Below, piece after piece: positions 7,801 through 14,603 of a DNA stretch of 19,380 nucleotides; position 1 is the stretch's first letter, and every line of letters starts with the position of its first letter. Source of the stretch: JANNNF01 sp040385825. Its GTDB lineage: Bacteria > Pseudomonadota > Alphaproteobacteria > Rhodobacterales > Rhodobacteraceae. The DNA is taken from positions 1-19,380 of the forward strand of contig JAZKGQ010000036.1 of assembly GCA_040385825.1 (NCBI GenBank), written 5' to 3'. The notes under the pieces were generated by a model. That model had not been told where the DNA came from. It ran no database searches and saw only the letters and a program-made list of their open reading frames with translations. Made by a program: the position numbers and the translations under genes.

Positions 7801-8813
7801 ATCTTCCGCCTGGCGATCCGCGCCCAGCCTCGCTGACCCGGTCCGTTGTCTTCGTCGCGCCGGATGTGGTGCTGCTCGACCTGCCGCAGCTTTCCGAGGA
7901 CCAACCCGCGCACCGGCCAATCGTCGCGGCGCACGCCGTTCCCTGGCCGGGCGAGATGGCGGTGTTCCGCAGCCCTTCGACCGATGGCTTTGCCTTGCTG
8001 ACCACCTTTGGCAGTCGCGCCCGGATCGGCACGCTGGTGTCGGATTTCCATGTCGGTCCGACCTCGCGCTTCGATCTCGGCAATGCTCTGGTGGTCGATA
8101 TGGCTTCTGGCACGCTGGGTAGTGTCACCGATATGACCCTGTTCGGTGGTGCCAATGCGCTGGCCGTGGAATCCACACTGGGCAAATGGGAAATCGTGCA
8201 GGCGGGTGCCGCCGAACTGATCACCCTAGGCCGCTATCGCCTGACCCGGCTTTTGCGGGGCCAGCGCGGCACCGAAGCCGCGATGGGCAATCCGACCCCG
8301 GCAGGCGCGCGGGTGGTGGTGCTGGACTCGGCCCTTGCCCCATTGCCCATTGCCGAAGCCGATCTCGGTCTGCCATGGAACTGGCGCATCGGCCCTGCGG
8401 CAAGGGCCGTCAATGCCGCAAGCTACACCGCGCTCGCCTTCACGCCAGCTGGTCATGGTCTCGTGCCCTTCGCCCCGGTCCATGTCGCACAACCGTGGCG
8501 GACAGCACGCAGTCCGGGCGATCTGACGATCCGCTGGACGCGGCGATCCCGCGCGCTGGTGGCGGATGCCTGGGAGCAAGTCGAGGTGCCCTTGGCCGAG
8601 GACCTGGAAAGCTACGACGTCCAGATCCTCGACGGGGCTGTTGTCAAGCGGACGCTGGCCAGCAGCACGACCTCCGTCCTCTACTCCGCCGCCCAGCAGA
8701 CCGACGACTGGGGCGCGCCGCTTGGCCCCGGTCAGACACTGGCCGTCCGCATCTACCAGCTCTCGAACCGTCTCGGTCGCGGTGATCCCGTTGCTGTCAC
8801 CCTCCAGTTCTGA
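4848..8813 (+). CDS. Giant tail-tip 'megatron' protein with GTA TIM-barrel domain (RcGTA g15-like)
   Basis: A 1321-residue host-contact protein forming the tail tip below the hub. Residues 1-50 are a glycine-zipper hydrophobic segment (AIGGAFGGAILGFSGAAIGG). Residues 70-95 carry a tail-tip signature (VIPRLYGRMRIGGNIIWATD), followed by a Gly/Lys-rich loop at 102-114. The GTA TIM-barrel-like domain spans roughly residues 440-680: DAFLIGTEMPGL, RIGYAADWSEYFGHHPQDG, FHLDPLWSDANIDFVGIDNY, then ELGCPAIDRGTNQPNVFFDP. Downstream lie a phage-tail-3-like region (from about 760) and a beta-rich C-terminus containing LLRGQRGTEAAMG. It starts nine bases after the peptidase stop, with GAGAG upstream. Size and domain order match RcGTA g15 relatives and the frame is intact. 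Confidence 0.92.
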   Translation: MATLVLGAVGTAIGGAFGGAILGFSGAAIGGFIGSTVGSVVDSWIVSSLAPAQRIEGARLDTLRITSATEGAVIPRLYGRMRIGGNIIWATDFREETKTTTQGGGKGGGGGKVKTTEYLYYASFAVALCEGPITGIGRVWADGKAMDMTGVTWRWYPGNEAQTADPFIAAKMGAANTPAYRGTAYVVFEDLALATFGNRLPQLSFEVFRPLADADTAEGLTRAVTLIPASGEFTYATDAIRKGSGGATVAENLNALPDQPDIVVALDRLQAMAPAVESVSLVVAWFGNDLRAGSCKVKPGVEVASKATTPANWSVNGVSRASAHLVSRDAEDRPVYGGTPADFAVVQAIQEMKARGLRVTLSPFLLMDVPPGNTLPNPYSANAATPGQPAFPWRGRITCSPAAGFVGSADKSGTAATQVSALFGAATTGNFSVSGETVSFTGSPSDWGLRRMVLHYSHLCAAAGGVDAFLIGTEMPGLTTIRSGASTYPAVTAFKTLAADVRSILGAGTRIGYAADWSEYFGHHPQDGSGDVYFHLDPLWSDANIDFVGIDNYLPLSDWRDGFDHADALEGWPAIYDRTYLQANIAGGEGFDWFYASEADRSAQIRTAITDGAAGKPWVFRPKDLHAWWANPHYSRPGGVESGTPTGWIPQSKPIRFTELGCPAIDRGTNQPNVFFDPKSSESFTPYFSRGWRDDAIQRAYLEASYLHWGDPANNPISSIYRGRMVHVPECAAWTWDARPYPFFPELTDVWTDGPNWRLGHWLTGRLGAVSLAALVRHLCLRAGMPESLIDVSGLWGAVEGYAIAALEAPRSSISTLARHFGFDAIETEGMIRFVMRGRASSITLTHDHLVASREGEALELVRAQETELPQALKWQVARADEDYDAALVEARRITVDTTRIASESFPMAIPPEEAERRCRRALMEAWIGRESATFRLPPSRLALDPADVIRLVHDGREIELRLVSIADSDGRGIEAVRQDRAAYDLPPGDPRPASLTRSVVFVAPDVVLLDLPQLSEDQPAHRPIVAAHAVPWPGEMAVFRSPSTDGFALLTTFGSRARIGTLVSDFHVGPTSRFDLGNALVVDMASGTLGSVTDMTLFGGANALAVESTLGKWEIVQAGAAELITLGRYRLTRLLRGQRGTEAAMGNPTPAGARVVVLDSALAPLPIAEADLGLPWNWRIGPAARAVNAASYTALAFTPAGHGLVPFAPVHVAQPWRTARSPGDLTIRWTRRSRALVADAWEQVEVPLAEDLESYDVQILDGAVVKRTLASSTTSVLYSAAQQTDDWGAPLGPGQTLAVRIYQLSNRLGRGDPVAVTLQF

Positions 8814-8824
8814 AGGCCCGCTCC

Positions 8825-10747
8825 ATGTCCGACACCTCCACCCACCTCGGCCTGCCGTATCTCCTCGCGGCCCAAGCCCAGAAGCATGTCACCCACAACG
8901 AGGCCCTGCGGCTGCTCGACGCCATGGTGCAGCTCTCGGTCCTCGACCGCACCCGCACGGCACCCCCGGCCAGCCCTGCCGATGGCGATCGGCACCTTGT
9001 GGCCTCCGGCGCGACGGGACTTTGGACCGGTTTGGACCTGAATGTCGCCTTCTGGATCGATGGTGCTTGGCTGCGCCTCGTGCCGCGCCCAGGTTGGCTG
9101 GTCTGGGTCGCGGCGGAACGGTTGTTTCTGGTCTGGAATGGCAGCATCTGGGGTTCCGTCGGTGTGCCGCAAGACGTTTTCGACGCCATCTTCAGCCTGG
9201 TGAATGATGCCGATCCGACCAAGAAGGCTTTGTTTTCGCTGTCGGGGATCACCACAGGCACGACCCGAACCTACAGCCTGCCCAACACCTCGAGCGAACT
9301 GGCAATCCTCGCGGGCACCCAGACCTTCACCGGCAACAAGACTTTCTCGGGCACGCTGACCGCCTCAGGCGCCGTCACGGTGTCGGCGGCCTCGGCCAGC
9401 ATCGGTACGGCGACGACGACCGCCACCTACGGTATGGGCACCGGGGCGACGACCAACGGGGTGACCAAGACCGTGAAACTTGGCTTGGGCGGTGCCTCCG
9501 GATCGACCACGGTCGTCAATATCGGCTCGGCCACGGCCGGGGCTGCAGGCAGGACGGTCGTGAACACGCCGACCGTCACATTCGCCAATGCGGTGACGCA
9601 GGTTGGCATGTCGCAAGACAACCTGACCGCCCAGCTTCTGGGGCTCGGCGGGGCCTCGGCCGACAGCACCAACCGGCTGTCGATGAACACGCCTGCGGTG
9701 CTGATGAACAACGCCGGGGCCGGGATCGAGGCCACCGTCAACAAGGCGGCCGCCGGGAACGATGCAGCCTTCGCTTTCAAGACCGGGTTTTCGGCTCGGG
9801 CGCTGATCGGCCTCTTGGGCAACGACGATTTCAGCTTCAAGGTCAGCCCGGATGGTTCGGCTTTCTTCGATGCCCTGAAGATTGACCGCACCAACGGCCA
9901 GGTGGAATTGCCACAACCGACGATCCTGCCGGGGCTCAGCACCGCCCCATCGCCGCCGCCCTCCGGCAAGGCTGCCGTCTATGCGCGCAACCGGGCGGGG
10001 GCACCATGGATCGACGTGATGCGCCCCTCCGGCCGGGACTTCCCGCTCCAGCCCCATTTCGGCGTCAATCGCATCGCCAACTGGTCGCCGTCCGTCACGA
10101 CTACGATCACCACCGAGGGTCTGCCGATCACCAACGTCGGCACCGTCTCGCACCCGACGCTGGCTGCGACGAACCTTGCCGCCAGCATGCGGCGCTGGCG
10201 TCTGACTTCAGCGGCGTTGGTGGATTCGGTGGCCGAGCAACGTTCAGCAGGTTGGGCCTGCTGGCGAGGCAATGCGGCGGGACTGGGCGGCTGGACCTTC
10301 GTGACGCGGATTTCGCTCACGACGCTGCAGGCGACCGGCATGGGGTTCTTCGGTCTCTACGGATCAACCGCAGCGCTTGCCACCACGCTGACTCTGGCCA
10401 CAGTCATCAACTGTATCGGTATCGGCTTCCAGCGCGGCACCCACACCCGCTGGCAACTGGTCTCGAACGACGGCACCGGTGCGCCGACGCTGACGGACAT
10501 GGGGGCGAGTTTCGGCATCGCGACGGGTGGGGTGCTGACGCTGTTTATCGCGGCACCGCCCAATGGCAGTTCGGTCTGGGTGCCGACGGTCGACGAGGTT
10601 TCCGGCGCAGTGTTCGAGCAGGAGATCACCGCCGACCTGCCAGTCAACACGCAGTTCCTGTCACCCCGGCTGTTCATGAACAACGGCGCCACGGCAGCAG
10701 CAGTCGCCTACGACTGCTCGGGTGCGTACGTGGAGACGGATTACTGA
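8825..10747 (+). CDS. DUF2793 protein, probable tail fibre / receptor-binding protein
   Basis: A 640-residue protein whose first 115 residues are a DUF2793 domain (HLGLPYLLAAQAQKHVTHNE, then PADGDRHLVASGATGLWTG and WLVWVAAERLFLVWNGSIWG). Such domains commonly sit at the end of GTA-like or prophage tail operons in Rhodobacterales. Residues about 140-260 are a Gly/Ala/Ser/Thr-rich, low-charge beta-repeat stretch (TFTGNKTFSGTLTASGAVTV and following), as in trimeric phage fibres. The C-terminal 250 residues look like a globular beta domain. I infer cell-surface recognition. It starts 11 bases after the megatron stop; ATG 8825 gives the standard N-terminus. Confidence 0.75.
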   Translation: MSDTSTHLGLPYLLAAQAQKHVTHNEALRLLDAMVQLSVLDRTRTAPPASPADGDRHLVASGATGLWTGLDLNVAFWIDGAWLRLVPRPGWLVWVAAERLFLVWNGSIWGSVGVPQDVFDAIFSLVNDADPTKKALFSLSGITTGTTRTYSLPNTSSELAILAGTQTFTGNKTFSGTLTASGAVTVSAASASIGTATTTATYGMGTGATTNGVTKTVKLGLGGASGSTTVVNIGSATAGAAGRTVVNTPTVTFANAVTQVGMSQDNLTAQLLGLGGASADSTNRLSMNTPAVLMNNAGAGIEATVNKAAAGNDAAFAFKTGFSARALIGLLGNDDFSFKVSPDGSAFFDALKIDRTNGQVELPQPTILPGLSTAPSPPPSGKAAVYARNRAGAPWIDVMRPSGRDFPLQPHFGVNRIANWSPSVTTTITTEGLPITNVGTVSHPTLAATNLAASMRRWRLTSAALVDSVAEQRSAGWACWRGNAAGLGGWTFVTRISLTTLQATGMGFFGLYGSTAALATTLTLATVINCIGIGFQRGTHTRWQLVSNDGTGAPTLTDMGASFGIATGGVLTLFIAAPPNGSSVWVPTVDEVSGAVFEQEITADLPVNTQFLSPRLFMNNGATAAAVAYDCSGAYVETDY

Positions 10748-10811
10748 TCCTTTCGGGATTTTGACCCTCTTGCATCTGTTCGGACTGATCAGCGTGAAAT
10801 ATGTTTGCCTC

Positions 10812-11153
10812 ATGAACGATGAAGCCGAAAGATGTATCGCGGCCAAACTCGCCAAGACCATTGCAGTGCTCTGCGTGCGCAACACGCATCTCGAGACCAT
10901 CCATGTCGGCAGGAGGCCGGTCACCCGCTACGACAAGCGCTGCCAAGCAAGCCCCTCGCGTCTGTCTAACTGGCATCGCTCGCATCTGGGTACGAACGCA
11001 GGGGGCGGTGACCTGGCCGTGGCTAGGGGGCCACGGCCCTTCGAGAGCGGGTGCCCAACCAGAAAATGGCCATTGCGGCCAGCGCCAACCAGGGCAGCAT
11101 CAGACCGTTCAGCGTCTGCCAGCCGAAGGTCGACAGCAGACCGCCCGCGCTGA
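10812..11153 (+). pseudogene. Truncated small ORF with an unrelated tail
   Basis: From ATG 10812 the first 45 or so residues (MNDEAERCIAAKLAKTIAVL, then CVRNTHLETIHVG) have normal alphaproteobacterial codon usage and resemble, from memory, a short conserved hypothetical protein of Rhodobacteraceae. From about 10940 the frame turns into low-complexity sequence, crosses the hairpin at 11015-11038 and runs antisense into the MFS gene. I read it as the 5' remnant of a small gene whose 3' end was lost at a recombination junction. The upstream 64 bases show no convincing ribosome site. Function unknown. Confidence 0.4.
11015..11038 (-). terminator. GC-rich hairpin at the end of the MFS gene
   Basis: A perfect 9-bp inverted repeat, GGCCGTGGC / GCCACGGCC, with a 6-base loop. 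The TAG stop of the MFS gene lies partly in this loop, so the gene ends inside the hairpin. There is no clear T-tract on either side, so if it terminates transcription it does so as a non-canonical or Rho-assisted structure. It also separates the phage block from the chromosomal genes. Confidence 0.5.
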
Positions 11154-12210
11154 ACGAGGACGCCAGTCCGACAGCAAAGATCGTCATGTCGTTGGTGGCC
11201 TGTGCGCGCGATTTCTCGGCGGGCGTGTAGGTGGTGGTCAGCAGGGTCGTGCCGCCGATGTAGAGAAAGTTCCAGCCGACGCCGAGCAGGATCAACGCGC
11301 TGGCATAGGAGGCAAATCCGGTGCCCGACCAGCTCATCAAGACCTCGGCGGCGATCAGAAGGACACCCGCGAACATGATCTTCAGCACGCCGAACCGCGC
11401 GATCAGGCTGCCGGTGAAGAACGAGGGCAGGAACATCCCCAGCACATGCAGCTGGATCACGGTCGATGCGGTCGAAAGGTCATGGTGCTGCTGGGTCATC
11501 GAAATCGGGGTCGCGGTCATCACCAGGATCATGATGCTGTAACCGGTGACGGCGCCGAACAGTGCCACCAGATAGGTGGGTTGGGTCACGATCTGCAACC
11601 AAGGCCGCCCCTTCGTCGTGTCGACGTGATCCGCAGATTGAACGGGCATGTCGAGCAGGGACAGCACCGTCACCGCGACCAGCGACACGCAGGCAAGCAG
11701 CAGGAACGACCCGACATAGGTCGGCTGCAACAGCGGCCCACCGATGCGGCCGAGAAAAGGGCCGAGGAAGGCCGCGACGATGCCGCCGCCCAGCACCAGC
11801 GAAATCGCACGCGGCCGGAAGGCCGGATCGGCGGCCTCGGAGGCCGCGAAACGGTAGAACTGCGCGAAGGACTGATAGGCGCCGACCAAGAAGGTTCCGA
11901 ACGCCAGCAGGGGCAGGCTGGCCATCCAGACGCCAAGCGCCGCCATCAGCCCGCCCGCCACGCCAAGCGCCGCGCCGAGCATGAAGCCGGGCCTGCGTCC
12001 GGTCACCGCCATCAGGTGGGACGCCGGAAAGGTCCCGGCGGCGGTGCCAAGGAACATCGCCGCAATCGGCACCGTCGCAAGCTCTGGCCGGTCGGTGATC
12101 GCACCTCCGGCCAAGCCCCCCACGGTCATCACCAGAACCGATACCGTCTGGAACAGCGCCTGAGAGGTCGCAAGGATGAACACCTGCCGGTGCTTGGGGT
12201 CGGTCGTCAT
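11023..12210 (-). CDS. Major facilitator superfamily transporter
   Basis: A 395-residue inner-membrane protein with about twelve hydrophobic segments and an internal cytoplasmic loop around MPVQSADHVDTTKGRPW between the two halves, as in MFS permeases. Family-like features include TGRRPGFMLGAALG in the loop after the second membrane segment and the second-half HVLGMFLPSFFTGSLIARFG. The substrate cannot be told from the sequence. I prefer ATG 12210 (TTDPKHRQVF) over the TTG at 12246, because the membrane domain begins just after it. It is divergent from the MetR-like regulator with a short shared promoter region, so the regulator probably controls it. Confidence 0.85.
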   Translation of the reverse strand: MTTDPKHRQVFILATSQALFQTVSVLVMTVGGLAGGAITDRPELATVPIAAMFLGTAAGTFPASHLMAVTGRRPGFMLGAALGVAGGLMAALGVWMASLPLLAFGTFLVGAYQSFAQFYRFAASEAADPAFRPRAISLVLGGGIVAAFLGPFLGRIGGPLLQPTYVGSFLLLACVSLVAVTVLSLLDMPVQSADHVDTTKGRPWLQIVTQPTYLVALFGAVTGYSIMILVMTATPISMTQQHHDLSTASTVIQLHVLGMFLPSFFTGSLIARFGVLKIMFAGVLLIAAEVLMSWSGTGFASYASALILLGVGWNFLYIGGTTLLTTTYTPAEKSRAQATNDMTIFAVGLASSFSAGGLLSTFGWQTLNGLMLPWLALAAMAIFWLGTRSRRAVAP

Positions 12211-12261
12211 GGCGTGGCTTTCGATCAGGGAAACTTGCCGCCGCAATAGCAGTGGTCTAGC

Positions 12262-12286
12262 ATAAGCAGAAATACTGATTTCTTAT
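12262..12286. promoter_or_regulatory. Candidate LysR-type operator between the MFS and MetR-like genes
   Basis: AGAAAT-ACTG-ATTTCT (12268-12283) is a perfect 6-bp inverted repeat, flanked by a further ATAA (12262-12265) and TTAT (12283-12286). It lies centrally in the roughly 100-base divergent intergenic region, where LysR-type regulators usually bind to control both their own gene and the neighbour. The AT-rich dyad stands out in GC-rich surroundings. It is not the classic MetR box (TGAA-N5-TTCA), so the exact specificity is inferred. Confidence 0.5.
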
Positions 12287-12309
12287 GTATCCATGAGCGA
12301 GGGTAATGA

Positions 12310-13194
12310 ATGATCGATTGTCAACTGCTGTTGATCCTGCGCGAGGTGGATCGGATGGGCAGCCTGACCGCTGCCGCCGAGCGGATGGGCGTCAGCCAGC
12401 CCGCCCTGTCGCATACGATCCGCAAGTTCGAGGAGCGTTACGGCGTCACCATCTGGAGGAAGCAGGGCCGCAGCCTGCGCTTCACCCAGGCGGGTGACTT
12501 CCTGCTGGCGCTGGCGCAGCGGATCCTGCCCCAGCTTGACCATGCCGAACGGGTCATCGGTGACTATGCGAGCGGCCAGCGGGGGATGCTGCGCCTTGGC
12601 ATGGAATGTCACCCCTGCCAGAAATGGCTGATGCGGGTGACAGCACCCTATCTCGCGACCTGGCCGGACGTGGATTTCGACCTGACCACCGCCTTTCGCT
12701 TCGGCGGCATCGCCGCCCTGACCGGGCATCAGATCGATATCCTGATCACGCCCGATCCGGTGGAATTGCCGGGGCTGATCTACGTTCCGGTCTTCGACTA
12801 CGAGCTGGTTCTGGCCGTCCACCGCGACCATCCCCTGGCGCGGAAGGCGGCGGCCGTCCCCGCCGATCTGACCGATGAAGAGCTTGTCACCTATCCGGTC
12901 ACACTTGAGCGGCTGGATGTCTACACGCAGTTCCTCGTGCCCGGCCATTGCCGTCCCCGCCGCCACCGCACCGCCGAGACCACCGAACTGATGCTGGAAC
13001 TCGTTGCTTCGCGCCGCGGAGTCAGCGTGGTGCCGGACTGGCTGTTGCGGGAAGAAGGCGCGCATCTGCCGCTTGCGCCGGTCCGTCTGAGTTCGGCAGG
13101 CATTCACAAGAGCATCCACCTTGGCCTGCGGAAGGGCGACGAGACGACAGACTACGTCGCGGGTTTTCTCGACCTCGCCAGGGCGGCGCGCTGA
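12310..13194 (+). CDS. LysR-family transcriptional regulator, MetR-like
   Basis: A 294-residue regulator. Residues 1-62 are the winged helix-turn-helix (GSLTAAAERMGVSQPALSHT, then IRKFEERYGVTIWRKQ). The effector domain matches MetR closely: LRLGMECHPCQKWL (residues 95-107) corresponds to the ECHSC block of E. coli MetR, followed by the VFDYELVLAVHRDHPLA and YPVTLERLDVYTQFL segments. MetR senses homocysteine and controls methionine and folate genes. No methionine gene is present here, so the ligand and target may differ. ATG 12310 follows GAGGG at a normal distance. It diverges from the MFS transporter. The gene looks intact, ending about 45 bases before an IS5-family element. Confidence 0.88.
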   Translation: MIDCQLLLILREVDRMGSLTAAAERMGVSQPALSHTIRKFEERYGVTIWRKQGRSLRFTQAGDFLLALAQRILPQLDHAERVIGDYASGQRGMLRLGMECHPCQKWLMRVTAPYLATWPDVDFDLTTAFRFGGIAALTGHQIDILITPDPVELPGLIYVPVFDYELVLAVHRDHPLARKAAAVPADLTDEELVTYPVTLERLDVYTQFLVPGHCRPRRHRTAETTELMLELVASRRGVSVVPDWLLREEGAHLPLAPVRLSSAGIHKSIHLGLRKGDETTDYVAGFLDLARAAR

Positions 13195-13238
13195 GGGGGC
13201 AGGAGACCGGGCGGGGAGCAAGGCATGCTGCATCGAGA

Positions 13239-13257
13239 GGGCGTTGATGCGTAACTC
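13239..13257 (+). repeat. IS5-family terminal inverted repeat (transposase 3' side)
   Basis: Nineteen bases matching the opposite repeat at 14275-14293 in inverse orientation with three mismatches (positions 9, 12 and 13 of the repeat). It lies 37 bases beyond the transposase stop codon. Confidence 0.75.
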
Positions 13258-13293
13258 ACGCCTGAGGCATGACTTTCCCTTTCCCGGTTGATG

Positions 13294-14226
13294 TCAGGCG
13301 ATGCGGACAACCTCGGCGGTCCCAAGGGCGTTGAAGCGGTTGATGAGGGCGACGCGGATTTGGATTTCGGCGGTCTGTCGGTCTGGGTCTCTTGCGGCGA
13401 TGCACTCGCCAACGGCTTTGAGACAGCGCTTCTTCGCCTCGACCCGGCTTCGGGCGTGGTATCCGGTCCTCCGCTTTCAGAATGCACGACCGTAGTGCCG
13501 CGTGGCGCGGAGGGTTTTGTTTCGGGTGATTGCGGCAGGGCAGTCCTCTTTCCATGGTCGCCCGTTCTTGCGGATGGGGATGATCGGGGTGGCCTGTCGG
13601 TCGATGATGGCGGTGTGGCAACGGCGGGTGTCATACGCCCCATCGGCGGTCACGGTGCCGATCTTCTCACCTTCGGGTATCTGGTTGAGCAACTCTGGCA
13701 ATACTGGACTGTCTCCGTCGCTGCTGGGGGTGAAATCCACCGCCAGGATATCCGAAGTGGCCGTATCCATGGCGAGATGCACCTTGCGCCATTGGCGTCG
13801 GCCCTGCACGCCATGCTTGCGCGTCTGCCATTCGCCATAGCCTAGGAACTTGATGCCAGTGCTGTCCACGAGCAGATTCAGCGGGCCATCGGCGCGCCGG
13901 TAAGAGATCTGGACGGCGAGCGTCTTCTGCCGCCGACACAGGGTCGTGTAGTCCGGCACGGCCCAGTCCACGCTCGCCATTTTCAGCAGACTGGCCACCA
14001 TCCCTGTCGTTTGCCGGAGCGGCAGCTTGAATAGGAGCTTGATGGTCAGACAGAACTGGATCGCGGCATCCGAGAAGACCGCAGGGCGACCGGGGCGACC
14101 GTCATGCGGCGCGAGCCAGGTCATCTCCTTGTCCAACCAGATTAGCAGCGACCCGCGCTTACGAAGCGAAGCAGTGTTGCTGGACCAGTTCGTCGTGCGG
14201 TAGCGGGCGGGTATCGCCTTGCTTAT
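13294..14226 (-). pseudogene. IS5-family transposase, start codon lost and in-frame nonsense codon
   Basis: About 310 codons of one continuous minus frame encode an IS5-family DDE transposase: RYRTTNWSS and RKRGSLLIWLDKEMTW at the N-terminus, DSTGIKFLG and TADGAYDTRR for the two catalytic aspartates. Two lesions are visible. The expected start codon is ATA (14226-14224, before AGC AAG), with no good start until a TTG at 14136. A TGA at 13479-13477 interrupts HYGRAF-KRRTGYHARSR, where relatives have Trp. The IS5-type Y-x2-R-x3-E-x6-K block (YHARSRVEAKKRCLK), including the catalytic Glu, lies after this TGA, so the truncated product cannot be active. The frame then continues open to its natural TGA. 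Confidence 0.85.
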
Positions 14227-14274
14227 GGAGCCTGTCTAACCGCATGGATTCACGTTTTGAATCCCCTCCGATCA

Positions 14275-14293
14275 GAGTTGTGCAACAACGCCC
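14275..14293 (-). repeat. IS5-family terminal inverted repeat (transposase 5' side)
   Basis: Inverse partner of 13239-13257, about 50 bases upstream of the former transposase start codon. Its position between the transposase start and the IS110 remnant sets the outer limit of the IS5-type element. Confidence 0.75.
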
Positions 14294-14407
14294 ATTGCCC
14301 GCCCGGCTCATGGAACAGGTAATGCCGTTGTCGGCAAGCAGGCCACGCCGCTGAACACCCATGTATCGCTGACCGCGACCAGATTTCACGCCAGGTTTCA
14401 CTGAGGG

Positions 14408-14600
14408 GTGCGCTTGAAACACAGTCTTCGCCAGGTCGAGCCCGACCGTGATGATTTCCGACATGTCCATTCCCCCTTGTGGGTCCTCGCAGACCCACCT
14501 TGGCACGTAGATGCCGTCTGAGGGCGGTCAAATTATCAAAGCCGGGTCACATCCATCGGGTCAGCTTTCTTGGCAAGGGGGCGCGTCGGCTGCGGGCAGA
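14408..14600 (-). mobile_element. IS110-family element, 5' remnant
   Basis: On the minus strand, ATG 14470 opens MDMSEIITVGLDLAKTVFQA, the N-terminus of IS110-family transposases with the RuvC-like first catalytic aspartate (GLDLAK). Homology stops after about 21 residues (near 14408). The frame continues to a stop at 14159, but what follows is unrelated sequence and then the IS5 end. Upstream of the ATG, about 100 bases of probable left end survive, including a perfect 7-bp hairpin. The outer boundary towards the reductase gene (about 14600) is a guess. This copy cannot make a transposase. Confidence 0.65.
14479..14498 (-). other. Hairpin in the 5' leader of the IS110 remnant
   Basis: GTGGGTC (14479-14485) and GACCCAC (14492-14498) form a perfect 7-bp stem with a 6-base loop, nine bases before the IS110 ATG. 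IS110-group left ends are known to encode structured non-coding 'bridge' RNA, so this may be a piece of such an RNA. It could also be a simple translational control hairpin. The remaining leader is too short to recognise guide loops. Confidence 0.4.
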
Positions 14601-14603
14601 TCG

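Larger units (their letters stand above)
13239..14293 (-). mobile_element. IS5-family insertion sequence with both ends, decayed transposase
   Basis: The element is bounded by 19-bp imperfect terminal inverted repeats. GGGCGTTGATGCGTAACTC (13239-13257) and, on the minus strand, GGGCGTTGTTGCACAACTC (14293-14275) agree at 16 of 19 positions. The length is 1055 bp, normal for IS5 elements. It contains one DDE transposase gene on the minus strand, inactivated as described in its own entry. I see no matching short target duplication at the two flanks (GAGA on the left, ATTG on the right), so the surroundings have probably been rearranged since insertion. Confidence 0.8.

Noticed and set aside
5931..8051. 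706-codon open frame on the minus strand
   Set aside because: It is antisense to the megatron gene. Long antisense frames are expected in high-GC DNA, and the product is a His/Arg/Gly/Gln-rich sequence with no recognisable domain.
10819..12249. 476-codon plus-strand frame opposite the MFS gene
   Set aside because: The translation is a hydrophilic Arg/Gln/His/Gly-rich shadow with no domain. The minus-strand frame has twelve membrane segments and is clearly the real gene.
13477..13479. The TGA in the IS5 transposase as a selenocysteine or readthrough codon
   Set aside because: IS5 relatives have Trp at this place and the start codon is also lost, so simple pseudogene decay explains it better. 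No selenocysteine insertion structure was recognised.
13231..14301. A short direct repeat (target duplication) around the IS5 element
   Set aside because: The bases outside the terminal repeats (GAGA on the left, ATTG on the right) do not match, so no duplication can be claimed.
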